From: Epiperipatus broadwayi
Lineage: Eukaryota; Onychophora; Udeonychophora; Euonychophora; Peripatidae
NCBI GenBank assembly: GCA_028023455.1
Contig: JAQFVV010006354.1
Location: 1,685,615-1,749,614, forward strand
Reading direction: 5' to 3'
DNA length: 64,000 nt
Shown here: piece by piece, positions 47,376 to 62,043 of the stretch
Position numbering within the stretch: position 1 is the stretch's first letter
How the letters are laid out: every line of letters starts with the position of its first letter
Program-made: the position numbers and the translations under genes
The notes under the pieces: model-generated
What the model saw: the letters and a program-made list of their open reading frames with translations, nothing else
Told to the model about the DNA's origin: nothing
The model's database searches: none

Positions 47376-48050
47376 ATCAAGAAACCTAAATAGATTTGTG
47401 ACATAACTTTTCTTTTAGGATGTTGAGGTAATAATGTCTCTATTTTTCACAAAAAACTAGCATAGTGAAATGATTTAAAAAGAACAAGTAGAAACATTAT
47501 TTTTTTTTAATATAGCACTATACAAACTTAATTTTATTGATGAAACTTATTTGGTTTATGCTTATCTCTTACTAATAAAATACATTTTTTATTGCTAAAT
47601 CCATTCAATTTTACCCTATACCAGATAACAATTAAAAACTGAGGACTAATAAATAATAGGTAGAAGCAAAAATTATACACTCTGATTGAAAATTAACATG
47701 TACAAGTTTCTCCTTCAAATTTAAAAAAAATTTTTTTTTTACTTTTCAACATGAAATCATTTAAAAAAATTAATGATAAATACTACAAACATGTACTTCT
47801 ATCCCCAAGAGGACCTCCCATCTTTATTATTTTTATTTATTTATGAAAGCATTTGAAACACAGGCTTTAAAGTCAGTATTATACAGACAAAGAAAAAGTT
47901 GAATGACTTTTTAATATATATTAATAGCCTACACCCCTAAATAAAATTCACAACAGAAATAGAGAATAATAAAAATTTCATTTTCTTTCAGTTTTTGTTT
48001 CTAAAACCAACAATAATACATTAGTGTCTTCAATATAGAAAAAACGTATG
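47376..48050. other. AT-rich spacer
   Basis: No feature is recognised. It may include decayed RT of the next PLE. Confidence 0.45.
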
Positions 48051-48054
48051 CATA

Positions 48055-48625
48055 CTAATAGATACACCAAAGGCACAATTCCATCATCATCCATTCCTAA
48101 TCATTAACATAGATAAATCACTTTTTACAACATCATTCTTATACCCAAATAAATCCATATTAAAAACAAAGATCAAACACATATATGATGATGAATTATT
48201 AATGAATGGGAAAAATATCAAAAAGAAAATAATTTGTTTTATTAGAGTATTCATTCCTTATACAAAAAGAATCATAGATGAAACTGGATGAACGATGAGA
48301 GACTACAACAAATAAAAACAACTTTTTCCACTGGACAAAAGATTAATAGTATTCTAACCAAACATAAGAAATTAATCCCTCTAAAAACTCAAGGTGTTTA
48401 TAAGATATTATGTGACATATGCCAAACTATCCATATACATTTGAAGAAACAATCTAAATACTAGAAGAGATGATTATATTAATGCTACAAGAAAATTTTC
48501 AACATCCTTATTTTTTTTTCTCATATTTTAGACATTGGTAATCAACTAAGTTTATCAAATAATCATTTTCAAAGGGTATTTGGGAGCCTAGGGAAATTTA
48601 AGAAAAACAAATCGTTTTAACAAAC
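48055..48625 (+). pseudogene. PLE-D fragment: GIY-YIG endonuclease
   Basis: A coding-like run reads LYPNKSILKTKIKHIYDDEL (about 48130-48200) and VFIPYTKRIIDET (about 48250-48285, the 'f.pyt..i...l' linker). KHKKLIPLKTQGVYKILCDI with CQTIHI (48363-48437) carries the GIY half (GVY) and a lost YIG. SHILDIGNQLSLSNNHFQRV and FGSLGKFKKNKSF (48520-48618) match the 'sHi...gH.....n...l......E' end. Stops and a frame change occur between 48440 and 48520. No RT motif is seen upstream. It resembles the PLE-C/E type (VYKI-C-C) more than PLE-B. Confidence 0.62.
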
Positions 48626-51600
48626 TGTAAAAAAAAACCAATAAAAATGCCATCTATATGGAAGAGTTTCCTTACACACAAAAAAAAAAACATGACAATT
48701 ATTATCTTTGCAACAACTACATGCTTATTATTATGTCTGTGTGTATATATATATATATATAAAGAACTATATTAAGTATATATGTATATTTATTTTTTCA
48801 ATTTTCTAAATTAGTTGAAAATTATATAAAAATAATTATCATTAGTAATTTATGAAAGTTATTTTAAAGTAATGTTATTTTATTATTGAATTTGCAATTA
48901 GAATACTTAACCTCTTCTCTAAGAACATTTGGGATTTCACAGACAGTAACGCACAAACACACACACATACAGTATTAAATTACTTTGCTGATTATAATAT
49001 AAAGAACTTTTGAACATTAATTAATTTTCTTTTTGATTTTTAGATAAATGAAAAATTTATAATTTTTTAGTGAGTTTTAAATTTCTAGGTAAATTAATTT
49101 TTTGAATATTACTTTTTATTATAAAAAATAAAAATTGATTTTTGTATATGATGCTTTATAATTTTAATTTATTATTAATCATAAATAAATTTATGAAAAA
49201 TGTAAAATGTTTATTAACGATTTTTTTTTTTAAAAAAGTATGTTTTTCCCTTTTTCAAAATGTTTTCTGAGTTTTATTTTTTTTTTTAAGACATGTATTT
49301 AAATTTAATAAATAGAAAAAAAATAATGTAAATCTTTTTAATAATATAATAGTATGTTAATCAATAATCACCATCAGCTCTTATTAGCTCACTCTATGTC
49401 AAAGACTTACCCTTTTCCAAAGATTTCTTTCAGTATATTTTTTTATTACTTCAGTCTTTTTTCTATCGTTTTCAGTTTTTATGCTCACAGTCATAACTCA
49501 GCCCAAACAAAATTATCTTTTTTAAATTGCTATAATTATATTTTATGTTTTATTTTTAATGATTTTGCTTTGCTTTAAGTTTTTTTTTACCTTATATAAA
49601 TATTTTTTCTAGTACAAACAAGTAAAAAGGTTACTAATTACTCTATAAATTAAGAGATGAAATAAATCAGACTAGGATAATCAATTTTTATAACTCTCAT
49701 TATTAACTTAAATTTTCACAACATTGATCAAATCTTAATTTATTGAATACCAAAGTTATAAACAGACATTATCCCTGATATAATGTGTTCACTCTTAACT
49801 ACCCCATCTCTTTTTGTAAATCTCAACTGAGAATTTTGTTCATAGTTGCAATAATTTGTTTATACAATGATAGCATTATTTTATATCTGTGTATTGATAA
49901 TTATTATATTATTTATTGCAAATATAAGTTTACAAATAAAAGATATTCTTTATTAAATGCAAAATAAAAAAATGAAGTACAAAACTGAATTCTTAATTAA
50001 AACAATGCAACTTTTTATTAATACTCTGTCTATTCATAAAAATTCTAAAACAAAATAATTCTTATTTAAATTCTATTTTTAAAACAGAAAAACGAATTTT
50101 ATTTGAGCCATTATGAAGGAATGAAAATATATTTAAAAGTAAGAATTATATTTACTTTTATTAAAATTGATGTTTAGCTAGTAAAAATAACTTCTGTTTT
50201 TGTCAAAAATACATTTTACAATAGTCTGGAAAAATTTCAAACCAAATAGAACTGTAATAAACTATTGTTGATTTACTATAAATATATTGCATAAAAAATC
50301 CTAAATATATAAATAGGTTAATGAAAATTACAATTTCTCTTTTCAAAATACTAGAACAAAACACATGCTCAAAATTATATTTGAGGCCAAATAATCTACT
50401 AATTAGTAGCGATCAGGTATTGTAGGATTGCTTTCAAATTTTTCATGAGGTCTTTACAATACTGAAACCTTCAGATTTTTTTTAAAACTAACAACTTTAA
50501 CAATTTCTAAGCAAAAAATGCATATATACAAATTTATATTATATATACTTCACAAAATAATGAAGAAAAGCCAAGATGATAGCAGCACTATTATAACATC
50601 TCAATACATATCAAATAAGTGATTTTGTACTGACAAAAAAAGATGTGGAACCTATAATCTATCATTATATTTTTAAAACCTTCTAATAGCTTGTCACTTA
50701 TTGTGTAATAATATTATTTCGAGTTGAATTTTTTCTCACACAAGTTAAAACTAATAAAATTGGGTTTTATTTTAATTGATTAAATGTTCAGATAATCTTA
50801 TAATTTTGGATAAAATTATCATGATTGACAAAGTTATAAAAAAAGAGAATGCAGTTAAATAAGTAAAGTCATTCTCCACAAATGCAGATGTACTATTGAA
50901 AATTATATAAGCTGATACACATACATATATTATATACATATATGCATTTATCTGGGTATGAGCTTATGTTACCAGCTAGCTTTACCAATTGTAGATAGTG
51001 TAATGATCATTAAAAATAAGGGCCAAATGTGAATAATAAATGAACAGTGTCATACCAAGGATTCCTGCTGCATCGCAGAATGGGATGTTGTTTCATCAAT
51101 GACAAGTACTGTTTCTGATATACAGTTTTTTCTGTTTTCTATTTATCCATATTTGGTTGATTAAATTACAGAAGCTAATCATTATTAGCCTATTATGCCA
51201 TCAGATATCTCATTATACTAACTGTAATAATGGAATGTATGGAAAACATTTCTATACTTAACTAAATGCAAAGCATTTCTGACTCCAATTTTCTTTTCTT
51301 TTTTCTTTGTACTCATGAATTAAGATAGTTATGCCATGAACAGACTTAATAGGCTGGCAGTCCATTGTGATGCAATACAAATAATAATGAGTCACTTTGT
51401 AACTGTATTTAAGTGAAACAGGAGTTTTAATTGGCAAAATTTGTATGTTTAGTCAGTCTTATTTACAATTTCCCCTGCTATCATGAAAATAAAGGGGTAT
51501 AAAATATGAAGTCTAAATATGACCTGTTTCACACAGACTGGCTAGTTTGTTTTATCTAGTAGAATAATAATTTCAGTAATAGAATGAATAATAATAATAC

Positions 51601-52039
51601 CAATAGGAATGAAAAAAATAATAAGCAGTGGTAATATTAAAGATAAGTGTTATAAACTTATTAAATTTGTTTTCAAAATGTAAGTACTTAGAATGTATCT
51701 ATTTTACTTGATACAAACTATTTCAGACAAAAATAAAGAACTGCACAAGTGGCTAAGAAGGTGAATATTTAAAATTAATGTAGCTTCTCTCAATAAACAT
51801 TTTCCAGACAAAGAAAGTTTGACAGAACAGATGGATGAATATATATTGTGCACTTTTCTATAGGTCAAAATAGTTTACCACAGTAAATTATTAAAAATTT
51901 TAAATTTTAGAATATGTTCTCTTGATGTGTTAGTTATATTTTGTTAACAATATCTTAAAGTACAATTTAAAGCTAAATGAAAATATGTAACACATAAAAT
52001 TATGATAAATCCCTTAAAATAGTTAATAACTGAAACATA
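48626..52039. other. AT-rich desert
   Basis: (TA)n at 48742-48760 and a few low-GC open frames without motifs. Positions 51000-51560 are less AT-rich, but no exon can be argued. Confidence 0.5.
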
Positions 52040-52370
52040 GGCTTATTATATACCTGTGTCTATATACATAATATATGGCCTTTGAGCATTCCATCATCAG
52101 ATTTTCAATAGGATGGATGGTTGAAGAGTTGGAGTGTGTAGTAGATTGGAGCCTGTCCATTAAAGTATGAAGATTGTTTATCTTAATATATATCTGAGCA
52201 CTTATAGTATATATGTGTGGGGGATGATAATCTGGACCAACTGGTGATTGCTGGTTTAGCATGAAATACATATATTGGTGATTATTTATCTTTTCAGCAT
52301 ATATGTGCTTGAGGGTATCAGTGTTATTAGATAGAGTGGAGAGTGATGGGTCATGTAAAAGTCTGTGCTC
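52040..52370 (+). repeat. Third copy of the 1.5-2.6 kb dispersed repeat
   Basis: Shared blocks with 2290-2585 in the same order: GCATTCCATC-TCAGATTTT, GAAGAGT, TGTCTTAATATA/TTATCTTAATATA, GAGCACT, ATATATGTGTG, ACATATATTGG, TGTTGTCATG-type, and AAAGTCT near the end. Single copy here, not inverted. An 82-codon minus-strand frame through it is not considered a gene. Confidence 0.6.
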
Positions 52371-55300
52371 ATATACCTTAAAATATTTAAGTAAAGCTAA
52401 AAAATATTAATTATATATGGTTGCAAAAGCTGGCCATAATAAGTAACTCAGCTATAAATATTTAAAAGTATTATTAAAAGTTCAAATTTAATAGTTTTAA
52501 ACTTATAATTAAATAAATGTTATAATTATTTTTATAAATTATATTTAATAATCATAATTAATATTGTATATTTTAAAAAGTAAGTTTTATGGTAGTGAAA
52601 GTTGTATACATTTTCTAAATTATTCTTCCAATTTTTTTATAATTGTATTATTTTATTTAATAAAATAAGTGTAGCAATTTATTATTATTCCCAGACAGAA
52701 AAATTGGATATGATCTGTATTGGTTATATCAGTCATGTGATTTGTATAATAATATGGTTATACACACTTGCTTGCTAGTATTCATTAGTGAAGTTCAAAA
52801 TATTGTAAAATTGCATTATAGAATTGGATGTAATTATTATCTATCATAAAAGCCAATATTAAATATTAAGTTAACTATCATATAAAATGTTTTAAAATAA
52901 TGTAATAAAGATAAATATAGTTTATAAAAAAGTTCAATATTTTGTTAAAATAAAACTAGATAAATTAAATATTAAAGGTGGGATATATTATTAAATATTA
53001 TTTTTATAAGTCATTTAACAGTGTTTAATTAATTTAGTAAAGTAATAATTGATCTAACAGTAATATTTTAAATAATACTTCTAAAGTTGTAATACATCAT
53101 ATTTTTTATTTTGAAATTTAATTGTGTAAGTTTGTAACATTATGCAAATTTGGTATAAATCAAAAGTTAGAATCAACCAATAGAATGATGTATTTTCTAA
53201 GATATAAATATGGATTGCATGGGGAAGGGTAAGAGTGGTGATAAAAAATGTATTGAAGGTAGCAGAGACCATCTCAGTAGCTATCAAGGTGATAGTAATT
53301 TTACTATTTAGTCAATTTTTTAGTGCTCCCGTATAAGTTATTTTGCAAAGCTAATAGATTATTATTATTTTAAAAAGTATTTGCAAAAAGAGAGTGTAAA
53401 ATAAAAAATATTAATAATAATTTCACTTAATATGCCTTGCTAATTTTTAACGTCTCGTTATCAGGAGTATTCATCAAAATCTAATATATAACTTCACAAT
53501 AATAAAATGGATATACCAATAAGTAAAACGTATTCAACTTATAATATTTTAAAAATGAGTATAGTATTTATTAATGCAGTTTCAATAATATTGAACAAGA
53601 GGACTATTCAAATGAATAAATTAATTTTATGGACATAGTATAGAAAACTCATTATAAAAACTGTTTTCCGATTAAAAGTAAAGAAGCATTATTTTATATA
53701 GCAAAATAGTCTTGTCCAATATTAATAAACAATAGGACAAGTATACTTTATAATAAATTTATGGAAATATGTTATAAGAGTAAATGTTATATCCTTTTTG
53801 AAGGAAACATTTAAAATATTTACAAGAAATTATTTTGAGAAAAGACTCATGGAAAAATATATAGAAAAGCATATGTTATAAAAAAAACCTAAGGCATATA
53901 GAGGGTTAATACGCATATATAAAATTGTTTTAAAAAACATGAAATTTAAGACAATAATGAAACCTCTGAATAAGTGATAAATGGTAATTAATTATGACAA
54001 AGAAGAAACCTATGAAAGGAAAAGGAATACAGGAATAAATGAAAGTATGGTATTATAAAAATGTTTTATAGTGCACAAATAATTTATCTGGATAGTTCAA
54101 GCTAAGCCGATATGGAATACTATAGAATAGAAACTTCACGGGATTATTTTTTTAGTATTATAATTTCAATAATCATCATTCTGGTCTATAGAAGTCATAA
54201 ACTATTATTCTATTAACTATTCCAGAATCAATTGATGATTATTTTATGTAATTTTTAAGATTTTTAAGACGTCATAATATTTTTTTTTTATTATTTTTTT
54301 TTTTTTAAATCTGAGATTTTTGTACCAGAAGTTTGGATGACACTTACTGCAGGAAACATATTGTCTTGTTTGTCATCATAGCAATGGGGGGGTTGTAGAA
54401 TTACTATTGAAAAGAACATACTTAAACTTATAAAGAACATTCATTTTTTTCCAGCTGAAGTCTAAGTAAATATGGTTTTTAATTCATTTATTTTTTTTTA
54501 AAATGTAATATTATTTTTATAAAAGTAGAAACATGAATATTAATCTATTGATAATATTAAAATCTTATAATATAATAATTTAATAGTTTAAATAAGAACA
54601 TTTAAGTAAAAGCATAGATGTATTTTCATGTATGCAATGCTATATCTAGTGGATGGAAAAGAAGACTGCAAAAAGTGATGACCAGATAATATTGATATTT
54701 TATGATGTATATTTTGTTTTCTTTTAGATTGCCTATGAATTATAATGAATGGAAGTATAAATGTTTAATTATATGTAAATGCATTTTATACAACACTTTT
54801 AAAATTATGAGATTAGGATTTATTTAGGGAATATGCATACTTTAATTTTATACTAGTAATATAACATAACCTGATGATAAATATTTATGTGATTCTTTTA
54901 AAAACTTTCATATTATTGGATGTTCCAAGAATTCATATTACAAGTTTGTATATGTTTTAGAATATAGAATAAGGAAGTAAGCAGACTTTTCTTGTGGATC
55001 AGTGAGATCGCTCTAATTATAAATGAATTTTATTTATTGTTTTTGAATATGCAAGATAGTTATTTTGTCCATGTAAGATGTGATAAATCTTTAGAAAATA
55101 ATGATAAGATAGTGGCTTGTTAGTAATATGATGAACATGAACCCAAGATGATGTTATAATAGGAGGTGATGAGAAAATATGAATAATATTTTATAATCTT
55201 CATGGATATACAGTACAGTTAAAAGTGCACTGTAACTGATATATTTATTTTGGACAGTGTTTATTTTCTTTAAGTATTGATGTTTCAATAAAACTGAAGG

Positions 55301-57294
55301 AATAGCTGACATCATTAATAGTATTGGAGGACATTAGACTAGGTCATGACTCTATTTCTTATAGATACATTGTGCCATGATATTTTTCTCTGATATTTGC
55401 TATGAGTTAACTCGAGTTTTTCTTCCCTAGATCCTACACATTTATTAGCTATCTAGATTTCCAATGTAACTACATCATTCAGTATGATATATTTGAAAAG
55501 AAATAATAGATAATTTAGAGTTTAAGATATGCTATTGTTTGAATGAGATAAGTTCATTTACGTAAGAAGAAGTAGAATTTGTATAAATTGGAAGTGAAAA
55601 TCCAGTGGATCCTAAAAGAAAAAGAATCATAGACTATGTTTTTTTGGATTTATTTTGAAAATAAAATAAAATTTCAAGAATAAAGTATATAAAACAAAGT
55701 TGTTTTTTAAAATGTTAAATAACTTTTAAATGCTTTATTTTGTTTTAAAATAAGTATTGCATGTTTTTAAAAATATAATATTATAAAGTAAAACAATATA
55801 AATAATAAGCATATGTATAATTTTGTATTTATTAAATAATAGGGAATATATTGGTAATTGCAACTATATAGTATTAAAGTAATATTAAATGGGGATAAGT
55901 TATATTTAATAAACATAGTGTAGTGAACAATGATATCCACAAAATCTAGTAATAAATTATTAGTAGATATTTTATATGACATCTTTAACATTGCAAGATG
56001 AAAATTGTTTATTTTTTAAAAGATCCATACTCACGATAATGTTATTTGTTATGTTTTCCATAGTATGTTTCTATGGATTTTTTTTAAGAAAGAAAAGTAT
56101 AGTTAAATAATATTTAAGGATAGGATATATTTTTTAATAAAAATAAATAAATGTAATTTATCATAAGTTGAATTAAAAAAAGATAAATAAAATGGTATTT
56201 TATTATTATTATTTCAAATCAGAATGAAGACTTAAATAAATTCTAGATTATTTAATAACTAAGTAATAAAAAAATGTAGAACGGTGTAAATTGAGGAGAT
56301 CCAATGTAAATATTGTAAATAAATTGCTTATTTTATTTTATTGTTAATAATAAACTTTGTTAAATTGGTTTTCAAAATTTATGTGTCCTGACTGTTTCAT
56401 TTTCCCATTACACTGCATGAGATACAAGGAATAACTGAATCCAACATTATATTTCTGCACAAGAGATAAATAAAGAATTGTTTTAAGAATTTGAATATTT
56501 TCTTGAAATTTATTTATTTAAGAACTCACATTTTACATTATCTTATGTTCATAAATTAATTATCATAATGGTACATTGAATTATATGCTATCCATTGCTA
56601 CACACCTTTGTTTGTCAGATTATAAATACTACCACATATTTATTACATTCTTATATGAAGATAAGATTATATCATAGTATTTTATTATTTTATTATGGTA
56701 ATAAAAATTATAGTGAAAAGAAAAGATATATAAATTAATTCATACATTGAAGAATATTATTATTGTTTGTTATTATTAGTTTAAGTGTAGTAGAGTATGA
56801 CATAAAAATCCCTTCTCATGTTTTACTACAGTAATTTTATTTAACTTAGATTAGTTTTATGAACCTGAGATTTTATTGGGCTAAATTATTATGAATAAAA
56901 AATTAAGATTTAATTATTAGTTTAATCTTAATAAGTAGGATTTATTAAAGTTGTAAGAATACTATAAGTTTATTTATTTGAAATAGTAATAAGGGGGGGT
57001 AGTATTCTTATGCCATTGAGGTAGTATCCTGTGGGATATTGACCCGATATAATCTTTCTTGTCACCTGTATTTTCACTTCCAAGTCTCATGATGATAAAT
57101 GCTTATTTAATTTATTTTATAAACTGAACCTTATTCTTATTTTTGAATTTGAGCTAGTGGAACATTTAATATTAATGCAGAATATTTTAGTTATTAATTA
57201 TTTGCATCAAACCAAACATAATCATTAACTGAGCTAACCCCTTTTTATTTTATATTTATATTAACTGGAAGTGAGATGCACAAAGGCATGGTTA

Positions 57295-57296
<2 letters not shown>
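52371..57296. other. AT-rich desert
   Basis: No supported gene, RNA or known element is seen. Only homopolymer runs and small AT-rich open frames are present. Confidence 0.55.

Positions 57297-57379
<83 letters not shown>
57297..57379. repeat. (TA)n microsatellite
   Basis: About 83 bp of TA. A LINE endonuclease fragment lies about 150 bases downstream. Confidence 0.97.
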
Positions 57380-57384
<5 letters not shown>

Positions 57385-57519
57385 GGTAAGTCAGTCAGTG
57401 AAAGGAGAATGCATAGTGTTGGATTTTCAGTAAAGCCAAGTTAGGCATCTTCTATTGTTTGAATTCCTTAGTTCATCAATGTAAATCAAATAGTGTTAAA
57501 ATTTATTTAGCTGAATAGG

Positions 57520-57945
57520 ATTTGCGCTCGTTTTATTAGTGACTATGCTCCAACCTTAGCTCCAGAGAATTTAAAGAAATTTTATTTCCTGTTGGTTAAT
57601 GTTATTATAACAATAACCTTAAAGTATTATTTTTTTTTCTTATTACATTGTCAAGATGCATTGTAAAAGTCATAAAGAATGTACATGGTATTTTTTCTTG
57701 TTGGAGACTTTAATGCACATTTTAGTACAGATTCATGCTATAAATTCAAATGTTTTATTATTATTGAATTTATGCACCACATTTGGGTTGACAATTACAA
57801 AAAGAAATATGGATGCATCCATATATTCAAAAAAATAATATTAAATAAATTAAATTATAGTTGGGAATCTAAAGACTTCACATTATACAAACACAAGCAA
57901 GATTGTTGAACAGATCAGAGATTAATACACTACAAATTAAAATAA
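57520..57945 (+). pseudogene. LINE endonuclease fragment (RTE/craniofacial-type)
   Basis: ARFISDYAPTLAPENLKKFY (about 57528-57590), then after a decayed stretch FFLVGDFNAHFSTDSCYKF (about 57690-57750), IIIEFMHHIWVDNY, and DCWTDQRLIHYKLK-like residues near 57900. This is the order 'iSaYAPT...e.K..FY..L', 'lGDFNA..G.d', 'll.fc..h.l..tNt', 'dc.tDH.lv' of RTE-type LINE endonucleases. The catalytic GDFN is intact, but stops and frame changes break the domain. No RT is seen after it. Confidence 0.68.
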
Positions 57946-59870
57946 TAGTTGGATTAAAAATAAATACTATTTCAATCATACTCACAATAAAATTGATATT
58001 CATTATCTGTTGTGTTTCATGTGAATTGACAGTTTCAAGCTCAAAACAACAGTGATATTAATAAAAATGTGAACACTCAATAAATATAGATGATATGTAT
58101 GTAGAAAAACATAGTTAATACTGTGCTGGTCATACTGAACTCAACTTCCAGCTGTATATTAGCTTGCCTTGTGAATTTCCACCAAGACTTTTCTGGCTGT
58201 ACTTGCTTACCATGAGTCAGCCATAGTCCTAGCAGCTTCCAGTCCTATCATGGACATGCCTCATTGTGTAGATGTATCGATAATGACATTAGTAAAAACA
58301 CCTTCATTGTTGAAAATATTTTCAATTAAGAGCACATTCAGTCATTCAGGTTAGATAATGTTCTCTCCCTCTTGCCTCCAAAAAGGCTGACTATTAGTGA
58401 GCAGGTCTGCTACCTTACCAGCAACAATCAGATTCAGAGAGCATCATTGTCTATTGGCTTGTACTAACCAATGGTAGGATTTTATATACATGTTTACACA
58501 TTGGGCATACTTATTTTATGTTTATGCATTGGGTATCCACATGTTTACACATTGGTTAACAGAAATGAGTGCTCAATCCAATTAGATAAGGAAGCAATCT
58601 AGACAAGTCCACTTCTGAAGGCAAGGTCAGATATGACATTCTCTAAATGAATCTACTAAATGTACTAAATTTTAGCAGCTATTAAACACTATTATAACTA
58701 ATTAGGATCAAGACCAATATACTATTGAAGCAGTATATCATGGATATAAATAAATATATTCTTGAGTTTAATAAAAAGAAAAATTGTGGCTGAGGGTTGC
58801 TGACAATGATCCTATTATGAGTAATTTAATTAAAAGCAATCATGGGGCACTTTGTTTTTGGCAAAATGATAGATTAAATGCGGAATTTCATAATATTTAA
58901 TACAGTAATGCTATTATAGTAAATGAGAGACACTCCCTTCAGTCAACCTTATCATATTACCATTTTGTCGGATAATTAGATGAAGCAGTGTTTTATTTAG
59001 TATAGGCATCTACTTTCAAAAAATGATCAATATAAATAACATTTGCCATTCAAATATGCAAATTGCCTATTATGATGCATTTCTTTAATACATGTCACAA
59101 TTTTATTTCCACCAATAAATGTTATGATCGTGAATATTATGATTTAAGTAGTAGAAAATGCACTAGATATACTTTGCTAATTTTACAATATAAAGCTTAC
59201 TTCTAATACAGTAATGCGTATATTTTGTTTGTTACATTTTCCAATATATAACTCACTAAATTCTCGAAGTTACATTATAATAATCTATTTAGCATTATAT
59301 ATACTATAACTATAACAAATACTATACCAGCAAGAATTAGTTATATTACTGAACTGAATGGAGAGAAAAAAATGTTTGATAAAAATTCGTAAAGCAGATA
59401 AATATATAAACTGCTCTTTGTGTATGTGCGCATATATACGTGTAACTAAAGTAAATTGCCTAAAAGTAAAAGGAACGTTATTTTATGCATTTTGTCATAT
59501 TATCAAATATTTACTTTCTAACATGTAACAAATCTAACGATAAACTGCACCATATATAAATGAAGAAGGAAAACTTGTTTTAAAGCACTCAAAAAGTTTG
59601 AATTGCTAATTTATATATATATAAACATTTTATACGTTTTGAAATTGCCTTTTTTGAATGGAGTTTTAAATAAAATTCCGAACATTTTTATAATAAATTT
59701 TAAGGGAAATCTAAAAACGATACTAAGATTTTGAAATCGGTAATATTTTATAAAATTGAAATGTTGGCAGATGGTTTCTTTCATTAACTAAAATAAATAA
59801 AAAGAGAGAAAAAAAAATTTTTTTCTTTTGTTTATTTATGTATCATATCATAATATAGTATTTATAAAAT
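57946..59870. other. Spacer, partly less AT-rich
   Basis: 58130-58640 is richer in GC and holds a TGTTTACACATTGG motif twice (58490s and 58540s). It could be the rest of a decayed LINE or another repeat. Nothing can be named. Confidence 0.4.
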
Positions 59871-60086
59871 TTGTTTCCTCAACACATTGTGAGGGTAGTA
59901 AAGAAAATGTTTTCCAAAAAAAAAATAGCACAGGTAAATATTGAGATGTCAAATATTGTCACTAGGTTGAGACATATCCTAGGGTTCGAAAAACATATTG
60001 TTAGACAACATCAAATAGGTATAAATAGGTCTGAAGTAAGCAACTATGTGATTATAGTGAATTACAGTACAATCCAGGCATTTTAA
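59871..60086 (+). other. Unrecognised open frame (71 codons)
   Basis: A Lys/Arg/Val/Ile-rich frame (VVKKMFSKKKIAQVNIEMSN) without known motifs, between AT-rich stretches. It may be a decayed mobile-element piece or chance. The following 60090-60714 holds nothing recognisable. Confidence 0.2.
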
Positions 60087-60714
60087 TTTTAGTTTTATGT
60101 CAAGACTTAACTCAAGAAGAACTGTTGCAATAATTCCATTCGGAGGGGAGAAACCACTGCTGCTTTAAGTTGGGTAACCATATTTTGCTGATTGTTTTAA
60201 AAATATTTTTCACTACTATTCTTACAGCAGCAAGTGTTGTGATTTTATTTAGGAAAAAAGTATTTACCATGAGTAGCCAGATAATCAAAAACTATATCAG
60301 CCAAAATATTCAGTAAATGCAATATGATCCTGAAACTAATACTGAAGTTTGCCAAAATTAGCCAATGATTTGCCTTAATAATGTGATGAAGGAAGAAATA
60401 GAAAGTATCATAAAAACTATGCATGAAATAATTATAAAATACACCAAATCTTTTAAAAACTTGTTTTTTATTATTTTGCCACCAAAAATGAAATATATAT
60501 TAAAATAGATTTCCACAGTTTCAATTATTTCTTCATTTTTTCTATAGACTTTTTCAAGGAACTAAAAATATATAAAAAAAAGAAAAAAAAAATATAAATT
60601 TTTTTATAAACAAATAAAAACAAAAATCCTGCCACATACACATACTATTTTGGAAAATATATTCTTTACTTACTATGATTTTTTTTTTCATAACAGCTTT
60701 CAACTTTACATTTT

Positions 60715-60817
60715 CTTTTTAAATGTCATAGCACTGGCCGGGACACGAGCCTGCAACCCGGGCAACTGCCTGCACGTGCAAAGCCGATGCGCTGACCTCT
60801 CAACCACCAATGCAAGA
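60715..60817 (-). mobile_element. tRNA-Ala(UGC)-like SINE/retropseudogene with 14-bp TSD
   Basis: A GC-rich 103-bp insert in AT-rich DNA. The 14-mer CAACTTTACATTTT flanks it exactly (60701-60714 and 60818-60831). On the minus strand it has box A-like TGGTTGAGAGG and an anticodon loop TTTGCAC (anticodon TGC). A T-arm stem CCGGG/CCCGG surrounds an enlarged loop, and an A-rich tail (ATTTAAAAAG) ends it. It was inserted by LINE-type retrotransposition. The missing acceptor pairing and the swollen T-loop mean it is not a working tRNA. Confidence 0.85.
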
Positions 60818-60879
60818 CAACTTTACATTTTGCTTAAATAAATCTTTTATTGTTACAAAATATAGTTTTTATCATCCTA

Positions 60880-61964
60880 TCTTCAATTAACACATTTTTA
60901 TATTCCTTTCCTTTTTAAAACAAAACACATTTTTACATTCCTTTCTTTTTAAAAAACAAAACCATTCCATTAAATTTTACAAAACATTTGTTCTCTTCTT
61001 TTTTTCTTTTATTTTATAATATCCTATTCAAAACAGGATTTAACATCTTTATATATAAACTTTCTATTTCAAATCTTTCTTTTTGTTTAATTATACATTC
61101 TAAAGGAATAATTTTAAAACTAACATGACCAAATTTTTCTTTATGTAAATACAATGCTGAATTTCTGTCTGTCAAATTCTGTTTTAAATCTAGTTTTTAA
61201 AAAATTCTTTGTATTTCACACATAAGATATATCTTTACCATTATATTTTAAAAAATTCATATATTTTATACAATAAACAGCTTGCATTATATTTGAAAAA
61301 TCAACAAAATCTCCTTTATTAATTAAATTATATAAATTACTTTTTTCTTGTATACAGGATAAATACTAAAACCATATCTTTTATTAAATCTATGAAACAA
61401 ATTTTTTATCTTTTTAAAAATAAAATTTTGAACTTTAAAACCTATAAAAATTGTATCATCACCAAACTTTTTTTAAAATTTTTCTACACTTTTTATTTTA
61501 TTTAAATTGCTATTTGAAAATATTTTTAATACAACATAGGATAATCATTTAATGAACATTCGTTTTTTATAATATTTAATTCTTCATTTAACAAATTTTT
61601 ATTAGAACAAATTTTTATTCCTCTTTTTATTCTTTTATTAATAATGTTCATTTTACAATGTTTATCTAAGTCAGAATTCTAATTACTTAATAAACGATGA
61701 AAAGTTTTTTTTCTAAAAACTGATGTTTCAAAATTTAAATTATGATCAACACAAATTTTTTTTATTTTTATATCCATATATTCATTACATCCCCCTATTT
61801 CTTTTTCCATAGTAAATTTAATATTAATATCTTTACTATTTATATATTTTAAAAAACCTTTTAACATTTTTATAATCTCCTTTAAAAATAGTAAAATAAT
61901 CATCAATATATCTACAATAAAAAACAAGACCATACCCATTACTAAAATATTTTTTCTCAAAAGT

Positions 61965-62043
<79 letters not shown>

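Noticed and set aside
57656-57838. Separate small gene
   Set aside because: It overlaps, in another frame, the GDFNAHF endonuclease motif of a LINE fragment.
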